Assembly (NCBI RefSeq): GCF_034058155.1
Contig: NZ_CP139148.1
Location: 2,976,001-3,040,000, forward strand
Length of the DNA: 64,000 nucleotides
Source: Flavobacterium sp. KACC 22761
GTDB lineage: Bacteria; Bacteroidota; Bacteroidia; Flavobacteriales; Flavobacteriaceae
Reading direction: 5' to 3'
The notes under the pieces are model-generated. The model had not been told where the DNA came from. It was given only the letters and a program-made list of their open reading frames with translations, and made no database searches. This document shows, in pieces, positions 53,142 to 61,333 of the stretch. The first letter of the stretch is position 1. Each line of letters starts with the position of its first letter. The position numbers and the translations under genes were made by a program.

Positions 53142-53426
53142 TTAATAGTTCGATTTTACAGTTTTTGCCTCGTCTTTAATTGCATTGTAGTCGTCTTTAA
53201 CTTGGTTAAATTTTGATTTTCCTTCGTCTACAAGCTCTTTTCCGTTTGATTTGATTGTATCTACAATTCCGTCAAACTTTGATTTTAAATTATCTCCGTA
53301 ATCTCTCGATTTATCTTTGATTTTTTTTCTTGTTTCAGACCCTTTGTCTGGTGCAAACAATACTCCTAATAATGCTCCTGCTGCTGCAGCTCCAACAATT
53401 CCTAAAATGGTGTTACTTGCTTTCAT
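53142..53426 (-). CDS. YtxH domain protein
   Basis: 94 residues. The N-terminal TM/glycine-alanine segment AAAAGALLGVLFAPDKGSETRKKI is diagnostic of YtxH; an amphipathic coiled tail follows. YtxH proteins are general-stress envelope proteins. Fourth gene of the six-gene operon, 51 bp after the lmo0937-like gene. Confidence 0.92.
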   Translation of the reverse strand: MKASNTILGIVGAAAAGALLGVLFAPDKGSETRKKIKDKSRDYGDNLKSKFDGIVDTIKSNGKELVDEGKSKFNQVKDDYNAIKDEAKTVKSNY

Positions 53427-53477
53427 AATATTTGATTTTAATGATTAATATATAATTGTTTTAAATGTGATTTGTTT

Positions 53478-53630
53478 TTAAACTTCCCTGCCTTTGATAA
53501 GTCTAAGCAATACAGCAATAATGGCAATCACTAACAAGATGTGAATAATGCTTCCAAAGCTGTAAACAAAGAAACCAAGAGCCCAAAGAATAACCAGTAT
53601 AACTGCGATTGTATATAATAAATTTGACAT
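53478..53630 (-). CDS. lmo0937-family small membrane protein
   Basis: A 50-residue two-helix protein starting MSNLLYTIAVILVILWALG and ending RLIKGREV. The pattern LLyTiavILviLWaLGff.y is diagnostic of the lmo0937/DUF5670 family. It is easily missed by length cut-offs. Third gene of the operon (36 bp after the porin, 51 bp before YtxH). Confidence 0.9.
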   Translation of the reverse strand: MSNLLYTIAVILVILWALGFFVYSFGSIIHILLVIAIIAVLLRLIKGREV

Positions 53631-53666
53631 GGTGTTTCTATTTAGAGGTTAATTAAAATGTTTTTT

Positions 53667-54311
53667 TTAGTTCAATTTATACGATAGGTATAAAGACAAA
53701 TTGCTGTTTTTTGCATCTGGAACAGTATAAGTGGTTCCGGCAATTGTTCTTTCTTTTCCAATCGTTGTCAATCCGTAGTTGTATCGTAAACCAATACTGA
53801 TCGGACTAAAATCAACTCCAATACCGGCAGCTAAACCAGCATCAAATTTGTTTAAGTCATCGGTGTCGATTTCTTGGTCAAAGTTGAAATCGCCATCGCC
53901 AGAAACTTTGGAACCTACCAAATAAGATGCATATCCTCCGGCATGAATATTAAAGTTTTTAGTAACGTTTACGCGTACTAACAAAGGAACTTCAATATAG
54001 TTTAGTTTGAATTTTCCTGTTCCGCTTACAAAGGCGTTGTTGTATTCTAATTCGGCACCTTTTGTCGTATATAAGATTTCAGGCTGGATTGCGATAAAAT
54101 CTGAAATTGGCAATGTCGCGTAAACACCGGCATTAAAACCGTATAGTATATTTTCGTCGTCAGCATTATTGTTGTATAAATTTGACATGTTGAATCCTCC
54201 TTTAACACCAAACTCGGTGGTTACATTTTCATCATTTTGAGCTTGAAGCACTCCAAATGAAGCTGATAAAAATAGGGCTAAGGCGCATAAAAATTTGATT
54301 TGCATTTTCAT
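53667..54311 (-). CDS. Porin-family outer-membrane beta-barrel protein
   Basis: A 214-residue protein with a signal peptide (to GVLQAQ). It is an eight-stranded barrel of the PF13568 type (outer membrane protein beta-barrel): TTEFGVKGGFNMSNLY at the start, PISDFIAIQPEILYTTKGA, then LNYIEVPLLVRVNVTKNFNIHAGGYASYLVG and a C-terminal SLYLSYKLN. Second gene of the operon, so likely part of the stress response. Confidence 0.9.
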   Translation of the reverse strand: MKMQIKFLCALALFLSASFGVLQAQNDENVTTEFGVKGGFNMSNLYNNNADDENILYGFNAGVYATLPISDFIAIQPEILYTTKGAELEYNNAFVSGTGKFKLNYIEVPLLVRVNVTKNFNIHAGGYASYLVGSKVSGDGDFNFDQEIDTDDLNKFDAGLAAGIGVDFSPISIGLRYNYGLTTIGKERTIAGTTYTVPDAKNSNLSLYLSYKLN

Positions 54312-54347
54312 AATAAATAATTTAGTTAATAATAGATTCTAAGGCGT

Positions 54348-54929
54348 TTAAATAAATTCTGTTTTTAGTTTTTCAGTTTCCCTTAAAAGCTGATACTGTT
54401 CTGGCAAATATTGAAGCACTAATTTTAAAATGGTCTCGTCATTCGTTTCTGTCGAAATCTTTTCAAACAATTTAATTTGTTCTGATAATGACTCCGAAAT
54501 TGAATTCAGATAAATTCTATCAAAAGTGTTTTCATTTGTGTCGATCAATTCAAATAAATCTCTTTTGTGGCTCACATTTATATCAGTAATGATGATTAGT
54601 TTTTTGTTCGCCATTTCTGCTATTTTTTGAAGCAATTGATTTTGATTGTCCTCAATTTTTTTGCTCAGATCCTGTATCGGATTTTCTGAATGTTTTTGTG
54701 CAAATTGACTTTTTGAAATAAGTGCATTGCTCACATTTGCTGCCGCAATAAAAAAGGAAGTTTCTGCTAAATCCTGATCGTTTTGCTGTTTGTTGTTTTG
54801 GGTAAAAGTTTCATTCTTGAAGACATTTGCTTTTTGATGTTCTTTCTTTCCGCATGCTGAAAAAAATAATAGTGTCAATAAGAAAACGACTTTTAAAATA
54901 GCTGCTTTTATTGTGGGCTTTGCTTTCAT
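54348..54929 (-). CDS. DUF4142 lipoprotein
   Basis: 193 residues with a lipoprotein signal (LLFFSAC, Cys about 26). The body is helical (ETSFFIAAANVSNALISKSQFAQKHSENPIQDLSKKIEDNQNQLLQKI), with the ferritin-like build of DUF4142. First gene of the six-gene operon (36 bp before the porin). The motif TATTACATTACAAAGAT lies 16 bp upstream. Confidence 0.82.
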   Translation of the reverse strand: MKAKPTIKAAILKVVFLLTLLFFSACGKKEHQKANVFKNETFTQNNKQQNDQDLAETSFFIAAANVSNALISKSQFAQKHSENPIQDLSKKIEDNQNQLLQKIAEMANKKLIIITDINVSHKRDLFELIDTNENTFDRIYLNSISESLSEQIKLFEKISTETNDETILKLVLQYLPEQYQLLRETEKLKTEFI

Positions 54930-54944
54930 TATTACTTCATAAAG

Positions 54945-54961
54945 TATTACATTACAAAGAT
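54945..54961 (-). promoter_or_regulatory. Shared motif upstream of the six-gene stress operon
   Basis: TATTACATTACAAAGAT (plus strand; ATCTTTGTAATGTAATA on the minus strand) also occurs at 61246-61262, with 14 bases shared at 61485-61501, and in part (TGTTACATTAC) at 58358-58368 before CsbD. It may be an alternative-sigma promoter or an operator. Confidence 0.5.
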
Positions 54962-55064
54962 GCTAACGAATACGAAGTTTTGCCTTACAGCATAAAAACG
55001 AAACGTTATATAATTCCCATAAACTGTTTATACAAAGGTTCTAAGGCGATTTTTGAGGTAAAAA

Positions 55065-55111
55065 AAAGAGCGTTTACAGCTTAAATTATAGATTTGCTGT
55101 AAACGCTCTTT
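55065..55111 (-). terminator. Terminator of the kinase operon
   Basis: A 16-bp perfect stem AAAGAGCGTTTACAGC/GCTGTAAACGCTCTTT has A residues on the left. Confidence 0.9.
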
Positions 55112-55129
55112 GTAAGAATTTGTGTTTTT

Positions 55130-56914
55130 TTAATCTGGAAGAAAAACGGTAAAGACAGAACCTTTTTCCGGAGTACTGTCGGCCAGAATATACCCTTTGT
55201 GGTTTTCGACAATTTTTTTGCAGATTGCCAATCCAATTCCGGTTCCAGGATAATCAGTTTTTGAATGCAGACGCTGGAAAAGAATAAATATGGTTTCCTT
55301 AAACTGCGGATCAAATCCCATTCCGTTATCTGAAAAAGTTATTTTGTGGAATTTCTTCGTTGTTTGTTCCAATAAATCAGGATAATCTGCAGAAAGCACT
55401 TTTGTACTTTCAATATTGATTTCCGGAATGCGATCTAGATGGCTGTATTTTAAAGAATTTCCAATCAAGTTGATAAAAAGCTGTTCGATTTGATACGGAA
55501 TAACTTCAAGTTTTGGCAATTTTGAAGTGGTAATGACCGCTTTTTTCTCCTGAATGATTTCCGTCAATTCAGATTCGGCATTATGAAGCAATTCATTTAA
55601 ATTCGATTTTATGAACTCTTTTTTTGTGGTATTGGTTCTTGAAAAAAGCAATAAATCATCAATTAAAACGCGCATTCTTTTTGCCGAACTTTCAATTTTA
55701 GAAAGATATTCGCGAGCGCTATCAGACATAACGGCTTTATCGGCATCAGATACTCTGGAGATAAAAGTCTGAATTTTTCTAAGTGGTTCTTGCAAATCAT
55801 GACTCGCAACGTGATTGAAAGAAGCCAATTCTTTATTGCTTTTTTCCAATTCTCTGTTTCGTTCCTGAAGTTCAATATTTAAAAGGTGCTCATCTGTAAT
55901 ATCAAAATTAATTCCCAACAAAATTTTGCTTCCCTGCTGATCGGTCAATAATTTTCCGGTAGATTTAAAATATCGAACTTCATGATCTGGACGCACAATT
56001 TTGTAGTAAATGAAAGGAAGATTTCGTTTTTGGATAATTCTTTCCATCGAAGCGGCCACAGCATCTTTGTCTTCGGGATGCACAAAATCAAGAAAAGTCT
56101 CTTTTTCAGGAACAAAAGAATCTGGCTCAACGCCCAAAAGTCTATATTGATTGTCAGAATAATCAATTTTGTTAGAATCCAAATCCCATTGCCAAGTGCT
56201 GAATTTTCCGATTTTCTCAGATTCAGCCATCAAACCGCTAGAAATTAAAAGCTTTTTATTGAAGACTTTCAATCGCTCAAAATCTCGGCTGATTTGTCTG
56301 TAAGCCAATAAAATAAAAGTAAGCGCAGTCAAGAATAATGAAATAGAGAAAATCGGACTTAACGAGATTTCTTGATCGTAAATTTTAAGTCGGTTTTCCA
56401 AGTATTTTTTCTCAATGTCATTCATTTTATCCACTTGAAAACGAATGTTTTCCATTAAAATTCGGCCACCAAACATATGATTGTCAAGTTTTCTTTTATC
56501 ATATGTTTTGGGATCGCTGTATTTCAGGCAATTTTCAAAAGAGACAAATCGCTGGATAATTAGCTTGAATAAATTTTCGAGATTTTGTTGCTGAATCGGA
56601 TTGTCAGCGGTCAGTTTTTTAAGTGTAACAAAAGAAGCGTTTACTTTGTCGCGCGAATAAAGATAGGGCGCTAAGAAACGGCCATTGCGTGTTATGATGT
56701 AACCGCGCTGGCCCGTTTCAGCATCTTTTATAGCCGACATTAATCGTTCCAACTGAATGTTTATTTCATAGGTATGCATAACCAATTTGCTTGATTCATT
56801 CAAGTCTTGGTTATGTTTGTAAGCGATTGAAGAAAGAAATAACAGAATGAAAACTGCGATTACAAAAATAACTCTCAAAGAGTTTGAAGAATTAAAATTT
56901 GGTATCCATTTCAT
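55130..56914 (-). CDS. Sensor histidine kinase with CHASE3 and PAS domains
   Basis: 594 residues. TM helices at about 13-31 and 187-205 bracket an extracytoplasmic CHASE3 domain (AETGQRGYIITRNGRFLAPY near 65-84). A PAS/PAC domain follows (about 230-345). HisKA carries the phospho-acceptor His372 in HVASHDLQEPLRKI. The HATPase domain shows NLIGNSLKYS (N box), SDNGMGFDP (G1) and GTGIGLAICKK (G2). This is the phytochrome-like architecture often paired with a stand-alone Rcp1-type receiver, which lies 12 bp upstream. The signal is unknown. Confidence 0.95.
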   Translation of the reverse strand: MKWIPNFNSSNSLRVIFVIAVFILLFLSSIAYKHNQDLNESSKLVMHTYEINIQLERLMSAIKDAETGQRGYIITRNGRFLAPYLYSRDKVNASFVTLKKLTADNPIQQQNLENLFKLIIQRFVSFENCLKYSDPKTYDKRKLDNHMFGGRILMENIRFQVDKMNDIEKKYLENRLKIYDQEISLSPIFSISLFLTALTFILLAYRQISRDFERLKVFNKKLLISSGLMAESEKIGKFSTWQWDLDSNKIDYSDNQYRLLGVEPDSFVPEKETFLDFVHPEDKDAVAASMERIIQKRNLPFIYYKIVRPDHEVRYFKSTGKLLTDQQGSKILLGINFDITDEHLLNIELQERNRELEKSNKELASFNHVASHDLQEPLRKIQTFISRVSDADKAVMSDSAREYLSKIESSAKRMRVLIDDLLLFSRTNTTKKEFIKSNLNELLHNAESELTEIIQEKKAVITTSKLPKLEVIPYQIEQLFINLIGNSLKYSHLDRIPEINIESTKVLSADYPDLLEQTTKKFHKITFSDNGMGFDPQFKETIFILFQRLHSKTDYPGTGIGLAICKKIVENHKGYILADSTPEKGSVFTVFLPD

Positions 56915-56926
56915 GGCAGGCGTATA

Positions 56927-57376
56927 CTATTTTAGTCGCAGCAGGAAATTATCACGGTTTAACCCAGAGGTATGATAGTGCCAGTTTACGGTCACGACTT
57001 CATTAATTATTTTTTTGAGTGTATTAAAATCACTTGGTTTTTTGATATAAATATTGGCACCCTGAATAAATGTATCTTCAATATCTTCTTCAGATGATGA
57101 AGTAGAGTAGATGGCAATAATAATATTTTTGAGACGTTCAGTCTTTTTTATTTCGATCAAACATTCCTTTCCTGTCTTTTTTGGCATGTTCAAATCCAGA
57201 AATAAAATATCCGGAAGTTTGTTGTCAGGATCGTTTAAATGATCCATCAATTGCATTCCGTCGTGAACAAAATCTACGTTGGTCTGAATTTTTATTTCTT
57301 CAAATGCATCCTTAAAAAAAAGACGATCATCTTCATCATCATCAGCCAATAAAATATATAATGCGTTTTTTTGCAT
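56927..57376 (-). CDS. Stand-alone response regulator receiver (Rcp1-like)
   Basis: 149 residues. Acidic pocket DDDEDD at 12-17, phospho-acceptor Asp61 in FLDLNMP, switch residues YSTSS near 90-94 and Lys113 in KKPSD. No output domain. It is 12 bp from the histidine kinase and 21 bp downstream of the AraC gene, so it probably receives phosphate from the kinase or acts as a phosphate sink. Confidence 0.95.
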   Translation of the reverse strand: MQKNALYILLADDDEDDRLFFKDAFEEIKIQTNVDFVHDGMQLMDHLNDPDNKLPDILFLDLNMPKKTGKECLIEIKKTERLKNIIIAIYSTSSSEEDIEDTFIQGANIYIKKPSDFNTLKKIINEVVTVNWHYHTSGLNRDNFLLRLK

Positions 57377-57397
57377 TTTAGTGTGGTATTTGGGTTT

Positions 57398-57949
57398 TTA
57401 TTTTAAATTTTCTCTTCGCTTCTTGATAATTCTCTGAAAAGCCGATGGCGTAATTCCGGTGGTATTTTTAAACTGCGTACTCAAATGCGCAACACTTGAA
57501 TAGTTGAGTAAAAAAGCAATTTCGGTCAAACTCATTTCGTTGATTATAATCAATTGTTTAGCTCTTTCAATTTTCTGTAAAATGATGAAATTTTCAATAG
57601 AAGAATAGGTTACTTCTGAAAAAACATTAGATAAATAGCCATAACTGTGGTTTAGTTTTTCAGCTAAAAAAACAGAACTTTTATAGTTGTTGCTGTCTTC
57701 CATGAAAACCAGTTCAATTATTGCGTCTTTTATTTTTTGCACCAAAACGCTTTTTTGATTTTCTACAATCTCAAAACCGCACGGGCTTAAATTATTTTTT
57801 AAAGTTTCGAGCGCATCAGCATCAAGATTGTCGGCAATCTCAATCTCGCCAAATCCTAAACTTGTAAAATTGATATTTTGCTGTTCAAGGTTTTGTTTAA
57901 GATAAAGAGAACAAATGGTATTAATGTCGAACTTTATAAATAGCTTCAT
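57398..57949 (-). CDS. AraC-family regulator, short form
   Basis: I start at 57949 (MKLFIKFDINTIC) because the upstream extension of the frame to 58210 runs across the CsbD gene and is not family-like. The 183-residue product has an N-terminal ferredoxin-like segment (LGFGEIEIADNLDADALETLKNNL) and a C-terminal AraC HTH with SLTEIAFLLNYSSVAHLSTQFKNTTGITPSAF. It is upstream of the receiver and kinase genes, so it likely belongs to the same signalling unit. Confidence 0.88.
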   Translation of the reverse strand: MKLFIKFDINTICSLYLKQNLEQQNINFTSLGFGEIEIADNLDADALETLKNNLSPCGFEIVENQKSVLVQKIKDAIIELVFMEDSNNYKSSVFLAEKLNHSYGYLSNVFSEVTYSSIENFIILQKIERAKQLIIINEMSLTEIAFLLNYSSVAHLSTQFKNTTGITPSAFQRIIKKRRENLK

Positions 57950-58053
57950 TTTATAAAAAATTTGGTTAAAGATACTTAATTTATTTTTGGCGTTACTGTT
58001 TAATCTTTGATGAGAATGTTGAAACAGATAAAAAGAATTGAAATTTTTCAAAA

Positions 58054-58090
58054 AAATACCGCCTAATATATGTTTTACTAGACGGTATTT
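58054..58090 (-). terminator. Terminator of CsbD
   Basis: A stem AAATACCG/CGGTATTT, with inner CTA/TAG pairs, has A residues on the left, just past the CsbD stop. Confidence 0.75.
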
Positions 58091-58115
58091 CCCTGAATTG
58101 AGTTCAAGTTCTTTT

Positions 58116-58310
58116 TTACAAATCTGAAAGGATTTGATGAAATTCTTCTTTGGTTTTACCCAATTTTTGCTGCAGTCTTCCGTACATCTCGTCTTCTTTA
58201 CCTTCAGCAAACATTAGATCATCATCTGTCAGTTCAGCATATTTTTGTTTCAATTTTCCTTTTAGCTCATTCCAGTTTCCTTTTATTTCGGTCGTATTCA
58301 TAACTGTCAT
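58116..58310 (-). CDS. CsbD family stress protein
   Basis: A 64-residue hydrophilic protein with the diagnostic IKGNWNELKGKLKQKYAELTDDDL and GRLQQKLGKTKEE segments. CsbD-like proteins are general-stress proteins of unknown mechanism. The motif TGTTACATTAC is at 58358-58368, upstream. The start could also be Met4. Confidence 0.92.
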   Translation of the reverse strand: MTVMNTTEIKGNWNELKGKLKQKYAELTDDDLMFAEGKEDEMYGRLQQKLGKTKEEFHQILSDL

Positions 58311-58357
58311 TTTGAAATTAATTACATGGTAAAGTTCCCTTTTTTACAGTTAAAAGC

Positions 58358-58368
58358 TGTTACATTAC
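58358..58368 (-). promoter_or_regulatory. Partial shared stress motif upstream of CsbD
   Basis: TGTTACATTAC is in common with the shared motif at 54945-54961 and the tandem units at 61.2 and 61.5 kb (ACATTAC core). Confidence 0.4.
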
Positions 58369-58408
58369 TTTTGAATATTGTTGCATAATTTGCACTTTCA
58401 TTTCGGTT

Positions 58409-58882
58409 TCAAGCTTGATAACGGCGCAACACCCAAGCCATTTTTTCATGTTCCTGAAGCAAGCCAGTAACAAAATCAGCAGATCCGGCGTCTTGCGTTT
58501 CATTTTCAAATACCGGAATATAATCTCGAAATTCTTTTACCAATTGTTCGTGATTCTCAAGAAGCTCTTCTAGCATGTGTTTTTGCGAAGTATATTCTTT
58601 TGGAGATTCCTTCAAAGTTGAGTTTTCGATAAATTCTTTCATTGTTCCGATGGTTTTTTCTCCAAGTTGGCTAATGCGTTCAGCAACTTCGTCAATTTGT
58701 GCTTCTAGAACACGATATTGCTCTTCAAATAATTTGTGCAATTCCATAAAACTGTTTCCTGAAATATTCCAATGAAATTTTCTCGTTTTTACATAAAGCG
58801 TCATTTCGTTTGACAAAATAGTGGCTAATATAGTGGTGCTCTTTTTTAAGTGTGAAGTCGAAATTCCGATATTAGGGCTCAT
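58409..58882 (-). CDS. dps: Dps-family DNA-binding ferritin-like protein
   Basis: 157 residues. The ferroxidase site of Dps is complete: His37 (KFHWNISG), His49 (ELHKLF), Asp64 and Glu68 (AQIDEVAERI). The protein forms dodecamers that store iron and protect DNA during oxidative stress. Upstream lies a -7 box (TAATTTTG, minus) at 58909-58916. It sits in the stress neighbourhood with CsbD and, 2.9 kb on, katG. Confidence 0.95.
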   Translation of the reverse strand: MSPNIGISTSHLKKSTTILATILSNEMTLYVKTRKFHWNISGNSFMELHKLFEEQYRVLEAQIDEVAERISQLGEKTIGTMKEFIENSTLKESPKEYTSQKHMLEELLENHEQLVKEFRDYIPVFENETQDAGSADFVTGLLQEHEKMAWVLRRYQA

Positions 58883-58908
58883 AATGATCTGATTTTTAGG
58901 TTCAGTTT

Positions 58909-58916
58909 CAAAATTA
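58909..58916 (-). promoter_or_regulatory. -7 promoter box of dps
   Basis: TAATTTTG on the minus strand, 26 bp before the ATG at 58882. A -33 TTG is not evident. Confidence 0.4.
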
Positions 58917-58980
58917 GAGAAGAAAAGCTACTTTTTTCTTACATAATTTTCAAGAGTTGTTACAGGAATTCAATGTTAAA

Positions 58981-59142
58981 TTAGATAATTAGATAATGTG
59001 GTAATTAGATAATTAGATAATGAAAATCCAAATAGGAACGAGGCTTCGGCTCCGCTGAGCCTGACAAATAATAAAACGTGAAACCGCAAACATGGAACAT
59101 TTTCTATTGTCACCCTGAGCGGAGTCGAAGGGCGCTCCAATT
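58981..59142. repeat. Direct repeat and inverted pair between dps and pyrF
   Basis: TTAGATAATTAGATAATG occurs exactly at 58981-58998 and 59005-59022. GGCTTCGGCTCCGCTGAGCC near 59041 is imperfectly mirrored by CCCTGAGCGGAGTCGAAGGG near 59118. No gene is seen in the gap. Confidence 0.6.
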
Positions 59143-59196
59143 GGAAGCCTGACAACAATTCACAATTCACCATTTACAATTCACAATTATAATTCG

Positions 59197-59204
59197 TAAT
59201 TTTG
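59197..59204 (+). promoter_or_regulatory. -7 promoter box of pyrF
   Basis: TAATTTTG lies 20 bp before the ATG at 59225. It is preceded by several CACAATT units; no clear -33 TTG. Confidence 0.4.
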
Positions 59205-59224
59205 CGCCACTATTAAAACACACT

Positions 59225-60052
59225 ATGACAACACAACAGCTACACGAACAAATTCTTCAAAAAAAATCATTTCTATGCGTTGGCTTAGATCCTGATTTGT
59301 CAAAAATGCCAGAACATTTATTAGAAACGGAAGATCCTATTTTCGAATTTAATAAAGCGATAATTGATACCACACACGATTTGACAGTTGGATATAAACC
59401 AAACACAGCATTTTTTGAGGCATACGGAATTAAAGGCTGGATGTCGTTGCAAAAAACAATTAATTACATCAACGAAAATTACCCTGACATTTTCACAATT
59501 GCCGATGCAAAACGTGGCGATATTGGAAATACGTCAAGTATGTATGCAAAAGCTTTTTTTGAAGATTTGAATTTTGACAGCGTAACTGTTGCGCCATATA
59601 TGGGAAAAGATTCTGTTGAGCCTTTTTTGGCTTTCGAAAACAAACATACCATAATGTTGGCCTTAACTTCAAATGAAGGCGCGTTTGATTTTCAGACCTT
59701 AACCACAAACGGAAAGGAATTATACAAACAAGTTTTGGAAACTTCTAAAACGTGGAAAAACAGCGAAAACTTGATGTATGTTGTTGGTGCCACTAAAGCG
59801 GAATATTTTACCGAAATTAGAAAAATTGTTCCAGACAGTTTCTTGCTAGTTCCAGGAATTGGCGCTCAAGGCGGAAGTTTGTCTGAAGTTTGCAAATACG
59901 GAATGAATGATAAAGTTGGATTATTAGTAAACTCCGCAAGAGCCATTATCTATGCTTCAAAAGGAACTGATTTTGCTGAAAAGGCAAGAGAAGAGGCTTT
60001 GAAAGTACAGAAGGAAATGGAGGAGATTATTCGTTCAAAGTTTCAGGTTTAA
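59225..60052 (+). CDS. pyrF: Orotidine 5'-phosphate decarboxylase (type 2)
   Basis: Converts OMP to UMP in pyrimidine synthesis. 275 residues, the longer type 2 form. The catalytic Asp94-x-Lys96-x-x-Asp99 lies in [18 protein letters not shown]. The opening [16 protein letters not shown] is typical. [11 protein letters not shown] is the phosphate-binding loop. Monocistronic, followed by an inverted-repeat element. Confidence 0.96.
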   Translation: MTTQQLHEQILQKKSFLCVGLDPDLSKMPEHLLETEDPIFEFNKAIIDTTHDLTVGYKPNTAFFEAYGIKGWMSLQKTINYINENYPDIFTIADAKRGDIGNTSSMYAKAFFEDLNFDSVTVAPYMGKDSVEPFLAFENKHTIMLALTSNEGAFDFQTLTTNGKELYKQVLETSKTWKNSENLMYVVGATKAEYFTEIRKIVPDSFLLVPGIGAQGGSLSEVCKYGMNDKVGLLVNSARAIIYASKGTDFAEKAREEALKVQKEMEEIIRSKFQV

Positions 60053-60070
60053 AGTTTGCTTTGAACATTA

Positions 60071-60265
60071 TTTTTAACGCAAAGTGCGCCAAGTTTTTTT
60101 CGCAAAGTTCGCAGAGGTTTGAATTGAAGTTTTTTTAAGTTCTCAAAGCGTAGACAAAGCAAAACTTACACTCTTCTTTGAGAACTTTAGAAACTTTTAT
60201 AAGGGTACGCATATAATTTCTTTGTGAACTTTGCGAAAAAAACTTGGCGCACTTTGCGTTAAAAA
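60071..60265. repeat. MITE-like element with perfect 40-bp inverted repeats
   Basis: Arms 60071-60110 and 60226-60265 are exact reverse complements (40 bp). An inner perfect pair AAGTTCTCAAAG/CTTTGAGAACTT is at 60137-60148 and 60176-60187. No gene within. It fills the pyrF to metal-receptor gap and could also form a large hairpin. Confidence 0.75.
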
Positions 60266-60280
60266 CCACAATCTAAATCA

Positions 60281-61081
60281 ATGAAAGAATTTCAAGACCA
60301 ACTCGGGACAAATCACTTATTTGAGAATTCTCCAAAAAGAATTATCTCGCTTGTTCCCTCGCAAACCGAATTATTATATGATTTAGGTTTAGAAGAGAAA
60401 ATAATAGGGATTACGAAGTTTTGCGTGCATCCGTTTCATTTTAAATCTACCAAAAAGATGGTTGGCGGAACCAAGAAAATCCATTTTGAAAAAATCAAAT
60501 TATTGCAGCCGGATATTATTATTTGCAATAAAGAAGAAAACACGCAAGAAATTGTAGAACAGTTGAGTACAATTTGTCCAGTTTGGGTAACAAATATTAT
60601 TTCGATTGAAGATAATTTCCAAATGATTTCAGATTTCGGGCAATTGTTCAATTGCAGAACCGAAGCGCAAAAGTGGAATGACAAATTAGCTTTCGCCTTG
60701 AGCGATTTCCAAAAATACATTCAGAATATAGAAGAAAAGAAAGTCGCCTATTTTATTTGGAAGAATCCATATATGGTTGCAGGAAATGACACTTATATAA
60801 ATGAGTTGCTAAAACTGAATCATTTTAAAAACATCTACGAAGACAAAGGAAGATATCCGGAAATCGAACTTAAAAAATTGCGTTTGGAAGGTGATCCTGA
60901 TCTTGTTTTCCTTTCATCTGAACCGTATCCGTTTAAAGAGGAAGATGCTTTTGAAATTGGAAGATTTACACATCATGCCAAAACCATTTTTGTAGATGGC
61001 GAAATGTTCTCTTGGCACGGAAGCAGATTGCTTAAGGCTTTTTCTTATTTTAAATTACTTCATGAAAGGTTGAAGAATTAA
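60281..61081 (+). CDS. Helical-backbone metal receptor (BtuF/Peripla_BP_2-like), no signal peptide
   Basis: 266 residues of the cobalamin/iron-siderophore binding protein fold: RIISLVPSQTELLYDLGLEEKIIGITKFCVHP and LLQPDIIICNKEENTQEIVEQL, then EMFSWHGSRLLKAF near the end. No signal peptide or lipobox is present, so it would be cytosolic, which is unusual for the family. No permease is adjacent. Confidence 0.85.
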   Translation: MKEFQDQLGTNHLFENSPKRIISLVPSQTELLYDLGLEEKIIGITKFCVHPFHFKSTKKMVGGTKKIHFEKIKLLQPDIIICNKEENTQEIVEQLSTICPVWVTNIISIEDNFQMISDFGQLFNCRTEAQKWNDKLAFALSDFQKYIQNIEEKKVAYFIWKNPYMVAGNDTYINELLKLNHFKNIYEDKGRYPEIELKKLRLEGDPDLVFLSSEPYPFKEEDAFEIGRFTHHAKTIFVDGEMFSWHGSRLLKAFSYFKLLHERLKN

Positions 61082-61096
61082 AAAAAAATCCCAATA

Positions 61097-61333
61097 ATTT
61101 AAAATTCCAAATTCCAATTTTCCAGTTTTGCGAAATTGGGATTTGGATTTTTTTTTATTGGAATTTAATTCAAAAAAGAATGCCGACATCTCAAAGACGC
61201 CGGCATTATTTAACTAACCAAAACCAAAATAATAAATAACCAGTTTATTACATTACAAAGATCCGACATTTATCAATCTTATGCTGTTAAGGTCTTGTTA
61301 TTACTTTGTTGGACAAAAGTTAATGTCTAAATA
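61097..61333. repeat. Tandem 239-bp unit, copy 1
   Basis: Begins TTTAAAATTCCAAATTCCAA. Contains an imperfect T-tailed hairpin likely ending the metal-receptor transcript (61100-61160), a GC hairpin AATGCCG/CGGCATT (61179-61207), and TATTACATTACAAAGAT (61246-61262). It is repeated 237-239 bp further on. Confidence 0.8.
61172..61240 (-). ncRNA. Candidate small RNA, unit 1
   Basis: On the minus strand, the shared motif (61262-61246) is followed by about 70 nt ending in the GC hairpin 61207-61179 and a U-rich tail (TTCTTTTTT). No reading frame. The start is inferred from the motif. Confidence 0.35.

Noticed and set aside
57950..58210. N-terminal extension of the AraC-family gene
   Set aside because: It overlaps CsbD out of frame and crosses the CsbD terminator; Met at 57949 fits the family.
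58976..59173. 65-residue minus-strand frame between dps and pyrF
   Set aside because: It is made almost entirely of dispersed repeats (direct TAGATAAT units and the CGGAGTCGAAGG pair).
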